In this document: positions 1-6,318 of the stretch, in pieces | Layout: each line of letters begins with the position of its first letter | Position numbering within the stretch: the stretch's first letter is position 1 | Assembly: GCA_938003765.1 (NCBI GenBank) | Contig: CALKYE010000108.1 | Location: 1-13,745 of the forward strand | From: an uncultured Planctomycetia bacterium | Lineage (GTDB): Bacteria > Planctomycetota > UBA1135 > GCA-002686595 | Length of the DNA: 13,745 nt | Direction of reading: 5' to 3' | Position numbers and translations under genes: made by a program | Notes under the pieces: generated by a model | Databases searched by the model: none | Told to the model about the DNA's origin: nothing | The model's input: only the letters and a program-made list of their open reading frames with translations

Positions 1-1
1 C

Positions 2-463
2 AAGCACTACAGCTACGACACGCCGATCTGGATCCGCGAGGGGCTCGCGCACTTCATGGAGCGCGAAATCACCAAGCGCTACAACTCGTTCAACTCCTCC
101 GAGGGCGGCACGGCGGAGATGACGCGCAAGACGAACTGGGAAGCGGAAGTGAAGAAACTGGCGGCCGCCGGGAAGCTGCCGCGCATGGCCGAGGTGCTCT
201 CGATGCGCGAGTACGCCGAGCTCACGCTCCCGCGCCACTACGCGGTCTGGTCGATGACCGACTTCCTGATCCGCACCAAGCCCGCCGAGTACGCGCGCTT
301 CAACGACGCGCTGCACGGGATCATGGACGACAAGGGCTTCCCCGACAGCTCGAACCTGCTCGAGGTGCACCGCGAGAAGTTCCGCGAGATCTTCGGGCTC
401 AGCTACGCCGACTTCGACCGCGTCTGGATGGAGTGGATCGCGGCGACCTATTCGTCGCAGTGA
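2..463 (+). CDS. C-terminal part of a peptidase-MA-like (DUF1570-type) protein, 5' truncated
   Basis: The reading frame is already open at the window edge (first whole codon at base 2) and ends at TGA 461-463, giving 153 visible residues. The true start lies upstream; the ATG at base 56 is internal, because conserved-looking sequence (PIWIREGLAHFME) precedes and spans it. That segment resembles the 'W-x-x-E-G-L-A-H-F-x-E' stretch that follows the HExxH zinc motif in gluzincin-type peptidases and DUF1570-like proteins; the HExxH itself would lie outside the window. The rest is soluble, rich in charged and aromatic residues, with no membrane segment and a helical-looking end. A role as a secreted or periplasmic metallopeptidase-like protein is inferred from this short motif only. 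It might also be a non-catalytic relative. The next gene starts 198 bases downstream on the same strand, so a shared operon is uncertain. Confidence 0.55.
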   Translation, partial: KHYSYDTPIWIREGLAHFMEREITKRYNSFNSSEGGTAEMTRKTNWEAEVKKLAAAGKLPRMAEVLSMREYAELTLPRHYAVWSMTDFLIRTKPAEYARFNDALHGIMDDKGFPDSSNLLEVHREKFREIFGLSYADFDRVWMEWIAATYSSQ

Positions 464-661
464 GCGGACGAGTCGGGCTCAGCGCGGCTGCGCCCGCGAT
501 CGCTCGCCGTTCCGCATCCGACCCCCAGGCCGCCCGCGCCGCCCGCCGATAACTCCCAGGCCCTTTCTTCACGCGGAACTCTTCCGTACGCGGTAGATTT
601 CGGACACTGTAGAGTTTCGGGCCCCGGCGACGCCGCCGCGCCGACACCCAGCCCCCCCTCC
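464..661. other. Intergenic region ahead of the radical SAM gene
   Basis: I see no gene here on either strand; the reverse-strand frames are low-complexity Arg/Ser-rich shadows. A short GC-rich inverted repeat (CGCGG at 483-487, CCGCG at 494-498) follows the preceding stop codon but has no T-tract. The bases just before ATG 662 are a C-run with no Shine-Dalgarno sequence, so the downstream gene may be translated from a short or leaderless transcript. No convincing promoter hexamers were found. Confidence 0.4.
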
Positions 662-2230
662 ATGATCCAGCGCCGCCGCAAGGTCGTCCTGTTCCTCCCG
701 CATCGGGCCGACCCGACGCGCGGCGAGGTGTTCAGCGCCGACCTGCTCCCGCTCGAGTTGCTGCAGATCGCGATCGGCCCGGTGCAGAACGGGTTCGACG
801 TCGTGCTGATCGACGCGATGATCGAGCCCAAGTACCTCGACAAGGTGCTGGAAGCCTGCGACGGCGCGCTGTGCTTTGCGAGTTCGTGCATCCTCGGCTA
901 CCAGGTCTACGACGGCTACGTCGTCGCCAAGGCGGTGCGCGAGAAGTACCCGCAGCTCCCGATCATCTGGGGCGGCTGGTTCCCGAGCGTCATCCCGCAG
1001 ATGTACTTCGAGCACGGGATCGCCGACGCGGTCGGGATCGGACAGGGCGAGCTGACCTTCGACGAGGTCGTGCGCGCGCTCGACGCCGGCGAACCGCTCG
1101 ACAACGTCCCCGGGCTCGCGCTGTGGCGCGACGGGCGCATGATCTACACCGACCACCGCGAAGTGGTGGGCTTCGACAAGTTCGGCAAGGTGCCGTGGCA
1201 CCTGCTCGAGTACGAGCGCTACGCCGAGCTGCAGACCAAGCCGACGCGCATGAAGGTGCGCCACCGCTTCCCGCTGCCCGGCAAGTGGACGCCCGACAAT
1301 CCGCCGCGCGCCTTCAGCCACTTCTCGAGCTACGGCTGCCCCGAGCCCTGCACCTTCTGCTGCTCGCCGCTGATCACCGGCAAGCGCTACAAGGCGATCC
1401 CCGGCGAAGCTCTCGCCGAGGAGATCGCCGAGCTGCAGCAGCGCTTCAAGTTCGACGTGCTGCGCTTCCAGGACGCCAACTGGGGTGTCGCCGAGAAGCG
1501 CACCAAGGCCTTCTGCGACAAGCTGGTCGAGCTCAAGGTGCCGATCCACTGGAACGGCACGATCGAGATCGAAACCATCGCGCGCTACAAGCAGGAGACG
1601 CTCGACGCGCTCGAGGCTTCGAAGTGCCATCTGCTGTGGCTCGGCGCCGAGACCGGCACCGCCGAGATGCAGACGCGCATCAAGAAGGAAATCAAGCTCG
1701 ACAACATCCCCAAGTCGATCCACGAGCTGTACCGGCGCAACATCACGCCGGGCACGTTCTGGATCATCGGTTATCCCGGCGAGAGCGACGAGTCGATGCG
1801 CGACACGCTGCGCATGGCGGCCAAGATCAAGTACCTCTTCCCCACCGCGGGCTCGGAGGTCTATCCCTTCCGCCCCATCCCCGGCACCGAGGACTACCAG
1901 GCCGCGATCAAACTCGGCTACGTCCCGCCGAAGGACTTCTACGAGTGGGGCAAGTGCTTCGAATACAAGTACAACGCGCACAACACGCCGCTGCCTGAAG
2001 ACGTGCGCGAGACCTGGCGGCTCTACAACAACACGAGCGCCATCTACGACCGCAAGATCCACGAAGGCCCCAAGTGGATGCGCGAGACGCTCGCGAACAT
2101 CGCCGGCTGGCGGCTCAAGAAGCACCGCTACACCTTCCCGATCGAACAGAAGCTGTTCGACCTGTACGTGAAGGCCACCGGTCAAGTCGACCCCGGCGCG
2201 AAGGACTACGTGCCGGCGGTGGACGCGTAG
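662..2230 (+). CDS. B12-binding-domain radical SAM protein (BchE/HpnJ-like superfamily)
   Basis: The product has 522 residues. Residues ~7-130 form a Rossmann-like cobalamin-binding-type domain (VVLFLPHRADP at the start; IIWGGWFPSV and GIGQGELTFDE later). No DxHxxG motif is visible, so any cobalamin would be bound without the usual lower histidine ligand, as in BchE-type proteins. The radical SAM core starts with a canonical CxxxCxxC cluster motif (C226, C230, C233, in GCPEPCTFC), which should hold a 4Fe-4S cluster that cleaves S-adenosylmethionine. Further core motifs are VLRFQDANWG, GAETGTAEM and FWIIGYPGES. The final ~120 residues are a helical C-terminal extension. The family includes methyltransferases, cyclases and ring-modifying enzymes of lipid, hopanoid and pigment metabolism; the substrate here cannot be read from sequence. 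The start at 662 places the first beta strand at the N-terminus as usual for the family. No biosynthetic partner genes are adjacent. Confidence 0.93.
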   Translation: MIQRRRKVVLFLPHRADPTRGEVFSADLLPLELLQIAIGPVQNGFDVVLIDAMIEPKYLDKVLEACDGALCFASSCILGYQVYDGYVVAKAVREKYPQLPIIWGGWFPSVIPQMYFEHGIADAVGIGQGELTFDEVVRALDAGEPLDNVPGLALWRDGRMIYTDHREVVGFDKFGKVPWHLLEYERYAELQTKPTRMKVRHRFPLPGKWTPDNPPRAFSHFSSYGCPEPCTFCCSPLITGKRYKAIPGEALAEEIAELQQRFKFDVLRFQDANWGVAEKRTKAFCDKLVELKVPIHWNGTIEIETIARYKQETLDALEASKCHLLWLGAETGTAEMQTRIKKEIKLDNIPKSIHELYRRNITPGTFWIIGYPGESDESMRDTLRMAAKIKYLFPTAGSEVYPFRPIPGTEDYQAAIKLGYVPPKDFYEWGKCFEYKYNAHNTPLPEDVRETWRLYNNTSAIYDRKIHEGPKWMRETLANIAGWRLKKHRYTFPIEQKLFDLYVKATGQVDPGAKDYVPAVDA

Positions 2231-2238
2231 CGGACGCG

Positions 2239-2264
2239 ATCGGCCGATAGCTCGCGGTCGCGAG
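2239..2264. terminator. Adjacent palindromes downstream of the radical SAM gene, possible terminator
   Basis: ATCGGCCGAT (2239-2248) is a perfect palindrome, and CTCGCGGTCGCGAG (2251-2264) is a perfect 6-base inverted repeat with a 2-base centre. They begin 8 bases after the TAG stop at 2228-2230. No T-tract follows, so intrinsic termination is doubtful. They may instead be a protein-binding site or chance GC-rich symmetry. Confidence 0.25.
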
Positions 2265-2290
2265 TCGACGACGCTCGCACAGGAGAGCTA

Positions 2291-2308
2291 GCGCTCGAGG
2301 TCGAGCGC
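2291..2308. promoter_or_regulatory. Perfect 8-base inverted repeat, candidate operator or hairpin
   Basis: GCGCTCGAGGTCGAGCGC has two perfect 8-base arms (GCGCTCGA and TCGAGCGC) around a GG centre. It lies about 290 bases upstream of the first propeller ATG and 60 bases after the radical SAM stop. It could be a dimeric-regulator site or a second hairpin of a terminator cluster. The symmetry is seen directly; the role is a guess. Confidence 0.3.
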
Positions 2309-2588
2309 GGTGGCGAGCGTTAGCGGAAGAGCGCGCTGAAGTCCCGCGTCGCGAGCGAACCAACGTTCCTCCGCCAACCTCGGCCAGCCGGCGGCGCACG
2401 TCCATCTCGAGTCGCCGGGAGAGCGAGCCGCTGAGGGGCTCACGGAGCCGTCGAGGCTTGCGTCGACCGCCTCGCGCCGCGCCGCCGCGGCAGGCGCTTC
2501 CTGGATGCGCCGGATCAACGCTCTCGGAAATTGAGGATTCCCTGTCGCGCACGGCGCGAACCGGGAGATCTCGCGTCAGGGCCAACCT

Positions 2589-2592
2589 GGAG
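2589..2592 (+). promoter_or_regulatory. Ribosome binding site of the first propeller gene
   Basis: GGAG sits 7 bases before ATG 2600. It supports ATG 2600 over the in-frame TTG at 2531, as does the signal peptide that starts exactly at this ATG. It is the clearest Shine-Dalgarno sequence in the window. Confidence 0.65.
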
Positions 2593-2599
2593 CGCGAGC

Positions 2600-4420
2600 A
2601 TGCAAGTCCTTCGAACGGTGTCGATCCTCACCCTGCTGACGTCGTCGGCGAGCGCGCAGAGTCTTCTGCGCAACGTTCCCGGGCCGGCGGCCAACGCACA
2701 GTTCGGCGCCTGCTCCCTCGTCGTCTCCGATCAGAACGGCGACGGCTACAAGGACGTGCTCGTCGGCGCGCCCGGCTTCAACCAGGAGCGCGGCGCGATC
2801 TACTGCATCTCGGGCGCGTTCCTCGCCTCGGGTGTCGGCGTGTCGACTCTGTGGTCGCTCGCGCCGACGGCAAGCCAAGGCGACCGCTTCGGCGCGATGA
2901 TCGTGGACGTCGGCGACATCACGCTCGACGGCGTCGGTGACTTCCTGGTCGGGCAACCCGGGTACGACGCTCCCGGCTTCGTCGATGCCGGCGCCGTGCG
3001 GCTCGTCAACGGCGCCTCGCGAACGGTTGCGACCCTCATCTACGGCCAGGGCCAAGGCGCGGTGTTCGGCAGCGCCGCCGCGGCGACGGGAAACCTCGAC
3101 AGCGATCCGCGCACCGAGGTCCTCATCGGAGCTCCCGGCGGCCCGTCGTACTCCCTGGGCAGCGTGAGACTTCTGCGCGGGGCGAGCCTCACTGGCTCCG
3201 GCCTGGTGGACAACTTGCAGGCCGCGTCCATGACCTTCGTTTTCGGCGAGCAGCTCGGCGCCTCGATCGCGAGCGGCTTCGACAACAGCGGCGCGGGAAC
3301 CTCAGCTTTCTCGAAGTTCGCCATCGGTGCGCCCCGCTACGACGGCGCCGCGGGGACCGACACGGGCGTTGTTCTGTACGGCCGCGTGGCGATAGGCGCC
3401 CAGGCATTCACAATCGAGCGCTACTACAGCGGCGCGACGGCTGGCGAGCACTTGGGCGCTTCGGTTCATGCGGCGCACGACTACGACGGAGACGGCGCCG
3501 TCGACGTCGTCGCGGGCGCGCCGAATGCGAGCAACGGGAGCGCGTTCGAGGTGGGTCGTGCGGTGGTGCTGTCTGGCCAACGGCTGGCGGCCGGCGCGCT
3601 GCCCTTCGAGGTCTACACCTTCCCGTACGGCAGCGTGACGCCGCCCGCCAACCACGTCGACCCCGACCCGAACTACCACTACGGCGCCGCTGTCCGCGCG
3701 TGCCCCGACCTCAACGGCGACGGCGTCGGCGAGATCCTCGTCGGAGCGCCCGACTACTTCACGACGAGCTTCAGCGGCTGGAACTACCGCGGCTTCGCCC
3801 GGATCTTCTCCGGCAGTTCGGGCGTCGCGCTCGCGACGCTCACCGGCAGCTCCACCGATCGACTCGGCAGCTCGCTGGCCGGCGCGATCGACGACTTCGA
3901 CGGCGACGGCTTCCGAGAGTTCCTGATCGCCGGCGCGCTCTCCAACGTCGGCGGAACGGACAGCGGCGTCCTCAAGTGCTACCGACTCTGGCCGCTCAAT
4001 CCCGCGACCTACTGCGTCGGCAAGGTCAACAGTCTCGGTTGCACTCCGACAGTCTCGTACACGGGGACTCCGAGCGAGTCCTCGAGCAGCGCGTTCCTCG
4101 TCGGCGCCGTGAACGTCGTCAACCAGAAGAACGGCCTGCTCTTCTACTCGCATCGCCCGACCGTCGCGCTGTTCCAGGGCGGGACGAAGTGCGTCGCCGA
4201 TCCGACCTCGCGCACGCCTTCGCAGAACTCGGGCGGCGCGACGACGGGAGCGAGTTGCACGGGCGTCTTCAGCTTCGACTTCAACGACTGGATCCGGAAC
4301 GGCCCCGATCCGTCGCTGGTCGCCGGCGCCGAGGTCTACGCGCAGTACTGGTCGCGCGATCCGCAGTCGCCGAGCCACACCAGTCTCTCGAACGCGCTGC
4401 GCTTCGTGATCAACCCGTAA
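2600..4420 (+). CDS. Secreted seven-bladed FG-GAP beta-propeller protein, tandem copy 1
   Basis: The product has 606 residues. A Sec signal peptide (MQVLRTVSILTLLTSSASA, probable cleavage after A19, before Q20) marks ATG 2600 as the start. Seven FG-GAP blades follow. Blade 1 is at ~35-60 (DQNGDGYKDVLVGAPG); later blades include DYDGDG at 294-299, DLNGDG at ~370 and DDFDGDG at ~431. This fits an integrin-alpha-like propeller whose DxNxDG loops bind calcium. Blade 4 lacks the loop and carries a small insertion. Residues ~470-606 form a separate domain with four cysteines (C472, C481, C531, C553) and the motifs NSLGC, LLFYSH, QNSGG, SFDFN and QYWSRDP. I know it as a recurrent, uncharacterised C-terminal module of planctomycete exported proteins. 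There is no LPXTG, PEP-CTERM or membrane anchor. The role is probably adhesion or ligand binding at the cell surface, by analogy only. Copy 2 starts 23 bases after the stop, so co-transcription is likely. Confidence 0.93.
   Translation: MQVLRTVSILTLLTSSASAQSLLRNVPGPAANAQFGACSLVVSDQNGDGYKDVLVGAPGFNQERGAIYCISGAFLASGVGVSTLWSLAPTASQGDRFGAMIVDVGDITLDGVGDFLVGQPGYDAPGFVDAGAVRLVNGASRTVATLIYGQGQGAVFGSAAAATGNLDSDPRTEVLIGAPGGPSYSLGSVRLLRGASLTGSGLVDNLQAASMTFVFGEQLGASIASGFDNSGAGTSAFSKFAIGAPRYDGAAGTDTGVVLYGRVAIGAQAFTIERYYSGATAGEHLGASVHAAHDYDGDGAVDVVAGAPNASNGSAFEVGRAVVLSGQRLAAGALPFEVYTFPYGSVTPPANHVDPDPNYHYGAAVRACPDLNGDGVGEILVGAPDYFTTSFSGWNYRGFARIFSGSSGVALATLTGSSTDRLGSSLAGAIDDFDGDGFREFLIAGALSNVGGTDSGVLKCYRLWPLNPATYCVGKVNSLGCTPTVSYTGTPSESSSSAFLVGAVNVVNQKNGLLFYSHRPTVALFQGGTKCVADPTSRTPSQNSGGATTGASCTGVFSFDFNDWIRNGPDPSLVAGAEVYAQYWSRDPQSPSHTSLSNALRFVINP
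3704..3823 (+). repeat. 120-base identical block shared with copy 2 (blade 6)
   Basis: By eye this block is identical to 5551-5670, at a constant offset of 1847 bases. It encodes the blade-6 calcium loop (DLNGDGVGEILVGAPDY) and the following strand. Identity covers third codon positions, unlike the flanking sequence. Confidence 0.85.
4124..4416 (+). repeat. 293-base identical 3' tract shared with copy 2
   Basis: By eye this tract is identical base for base to 5971-6263 (offset 1847). It encodes the last ~98 residues of the C-terminal domain and ends one base before the stop codon, where the copies diverge (GTAA here, CTGA there). The 300 bases upstream (3824-4123) differ from copy 2 at roughly 35-40 positions, so the boundary is sharp. 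Confidence 0.88.
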
Positions 4421-4443
4421 CCGCGACACGAACAGGCTTCGCC

Positions 4444-6267
4444 ATGCGCTCCCACTACCTAGCGGCAATTGCCTTGATCCCGTCGTTCGCAACCGCGCAG
4501 ACCCTGCTGCGCAACGTTGCCGGGCCAACGGCCAACGCGCAGTTCGGCGCGTGCTCGGTCGTCGTCTCCGACCAGAACGGCGACGGCTACAAGGACGTGC
4601 TCGTCGGCGCTCCCGGCTTCAATCAGGAACGCGGCGCGATCTACTGCATCTCGGGCGCGTTCCTCGCAACGGGAGCGGGTTTGCAGACTCTCTGGTCGCT
4701 CGCGCCGACCGCAAACCAAGGCGACCGTTTCGGAGCGATGATCGCCAACGTCGGCGACGTGACGCTCGACGGCGTCGACGACTTTCTCGTCGGACAGCCT
4801 GGCTACGACCTCTCTGGGAGCAACGATCTCGGCGCCGTCAGGTTGGTGAACGGCGCGTCGCGCGCGGTCGTTTCCCTGATCGTCGGACTGGGCCAGGGCT
4901 CCGCGTTCGGCACGGCGGCCGCCGCCACGGGAGACCTCGACTTCGACTCGCGGAGCGAGGTCCTGGTTGGAGCGCCAGGCGGCCCCACGAATTCGATCAA
5001 CCGGCTCCACCTGATTCGCGGAGTGCAGCTGCTTTCCAGCGGTTCGGTGAGCTTCCTGAGTTCCGGCGACTTCACGCTTGTGGATGGCGAGCAACTCGGC
5101 GCCTCGATCGCGAGCAACTTCGACTATGCGGACTTCGGTACGTTCGCCGTGTCGAAGTTCGCCGCGGGTGCGCCTGGATTCGACGGCGCAGCGGGAACGG
5201 CAGCAGATGCGGGCGCCATCGTGTACGGCAGCGTGACCTTCGGCGGCGGCGCGTTCAGCATCCTCAGGATCTACCACGGCGCGGCGGAAGGAGAGCGTCT
5301 GGGCGCGGCGGTCGACGCGGCGCACGACTACGACGGCGACGGCGCCATGGACATCGTCGTCGGCGCACCCGACGCGCCGAACGGGACGGCCTTCGAAGTC
5401 GGCCGGGCGGTGGTGCTGTCCGGCGGCAGGCTGACCGCGAATCAGGCGCCGTTCGAGCTGTACAGCTTCCCGTTCGGCAGCGTTGCGCCGCCGGTCAATC
5501 ACACCGACCCCGCGCCCAATTTCCACTACGGCGCCGCGGTCCGCGCGTGTCCCGACCTCAACGGCGACGGCGTCGGCGAGATCCTCGTCGGAGCGCCCGA
5601 CTACTTCACGACGAGCTTCAGCGGCTGGAACTACCGCGGCTTCGCCCGGATCTTCTCCGGCAGTTCGGGCAGCGCGCTCGCGACGCTCACCGGCAGCTCC
5701 ACCGATCGGCTCGGCAGCTCACTGGCCGGCGCCATCGACGACTTCGACGGCGACGGGTTCAGCGAGTTCCTGCTCGCTGGCGCACTTTCCGACGCCGGTG
5801 GAACGGACAGCGGCGTCCTCAAGTGCTACCGACTCTGGCCGCTCGCGCCCGTGACCTACTGCACGGGCAAGGTCAACAGCCTCGGCTGCACTCCTGCGAT
5901 CTCGATCACGGGGACTCCGAGCGAGTCCTCGAGCAGCGCGTTCCTCGTCGGCGCGGTGAATCTCGTCAATCAGAAGAACGGCCTGCTCTTCTACTCGCAT
6001 CGCCCGACCGTCGCGCTGTTCCAGGGCGGGACGAAGTGCGTCGCCGATCCGACCTCGCGCACGCCTTCGCAGAACTCGGGCGGCGCGACGACGGGAGCGA
6101 GTTGCACGGGCGTCTTCAGCTTCGACTTCAACGACTGGATCCGGAACGGCCCCGATCCGTCGCTGGTCGCCGGCGCCGAGGTCTACGCGCAGTACTGGTC
6201 GCGCGATCCGCAGTCGCCGAGCCACACCAGTCTCTCGAACGCGCTGCGCTTCGTGATCAACCCCTGA
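4444..6267 (+). CDS. Secreted seven-bladed FG-GAP beta-propeller protein, tandem copy 2
   Basis: The product has 607 residues and the same architecture as copy 1. The signal peptide is MRSHYLAAIALIPSFATA, cleaved before Q19; seven FG-GAP blades follow, then the four-cysteine C-terminal domain from ~471. The frame is open far upstream of 4444, but that stretch is an Arg-rich shadow of copy 1. The signal peptide and a weak AGG seven bases before the ATG fix the start at 4444. Blade 1 (DQNGDGYKDVLVGAPG) matches copy 1 exactly over this stretch, while the middle blades diverge (blade 4 reads DYADFGTFAVSKF instead of a calcium loop). No indel separates the two copies from 3704/5551 to the stop. 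The gene is probably co-transcribed with its neighbours. Function is inferred only: exported ligand- or surface-binding protein. Copies 1 and 2 are the youngest pair in the trio. Confidence 0.92.
   Translation: MRSHYLAAIALIPSFATAQTLLRNVAGPTANAQFGACSVVVSDQNGDGYKDVLVGAPGFNQERGAIYCISGAFLATGAGLQTLWSLAPTANQGDRFGAMIANVGDVTLDGVDDFLVGQPGYDLSGSNDLGAVRLVNGASRAVVSLIVGLGQGSAFGTAAAATGDLDFDSRSEVLVGAPGGPTNSINRLHLIRGVQLLSSGSVSFLSSGDFTLVDGEQLGASIASNFDYADFGTFAVSKFAAGAPGFDGAAGTAADAGAIVYGSVTFGGGAFSILRIYHGAAEGERLGAAVDAAHDYDGDGAMDIVVGAPDAPNGTAFEVGRAVVLSGGRLTANQAPFELYSFPFGSVAPPVNHTDPAPNFHYGAAVRACPDLNGDGVGEILVGAPDYFTTSFSGWNYRGFARIFSGSSGSALATLTGSSTDRLGSSLAGAIDDFDGDGFSEFLLAGALSDAGGTDSGVLKCYRLWPLAPVTYCTGKVNSLGCTPAISITGTPSESSSSAFLVGAVNLVNQKNGLLFYSHRPTVALFQGGTKCVADPTSRTPSQNSGGATTGASCTGVFSFDFNDWIRNGPDPSLVAGAEVYAQYWSRDPQSPSHTSLSNALRFVINP
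5551..5670 (+). repeat. Copy-2 partner of the 120-base identical block
   Basis: This block matches 3704-3823 without a visible difference. The base just before it differs (T at 5550, C at 3703), and divergence resumes at 5671 (AGC here, GTC in copy 1). Confidence 0.85.
5971..6263 (+). repeat. Copy-2 partner of the 293-base identical tract
   Basis: This tract matches 4124-4416 without a visible difference. Just upstream, the codons for the N-V/L-V-N stretch already differ at three bases (AAC GTC GTC AAC in copy 1, AAT CTC GTC AAT here). Confidence 0.88.
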
Positions 6268-6270
6268 CGT

Positions 6271-6287
6271 GACCGCTTCGCGCGGTC
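6271..6287 (+). terminator. Perfect 6-bp hairpin between copies 2 and 3
   Basis: GACCGC and GCGGTC flank the 5-base loop TTCGC, starting 4 bases after the TGA of copy 2. No T-tract follows, so full intrinsic termination is unlikely. Partial attenuation, mRNA end protection or a processing point between copy 2 and copy 3 are alternatives. Confidence 0.3.
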
Positions 6288-6318
6288 TCCACGACTCGAC
6301 TCCTGACCGAGAGCTCCC

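Larger units (their letters stand above)
2231..2599. other. 369-base gene-free region with palindrome cluster
   Basis: No credible gene lies between the radical SAM stop and the first propeller gene. Frames open here on both strands are Arg-rich shadows with no recognisable start or motif. The left part (2239-2308) holds three perfect short palindromes, listed separately. The right part (about 2310-2588) contains no structure I can name. It should contain the promoter of the propeller trio, but no clear -35/-10 pair was seen. Confidence 0.5.

Noticed and set aside
569..2185. A 538-codon reverse-strand open frame opposite the radical SAM gene
   Set aside because: It is low-complexity, with no motif or start signal; the forward frame has intact radical SAM signatures.
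2531..2599. A TTG start for propeller copy 1, 23 codons upstream
   Set aside because: The extension is polar and Arg-rich and would bury the signal peptide. ATG 2600 has a GGAG seven bases upstream and starts the signal peptide.
3700..4443. An upstream extension of propeller copy 2 by 248 codons
   Set aside because: The extension is an Arg-rich out-of-frame reading of copy 1. A signal peptide begins exactly at ATG 4444.
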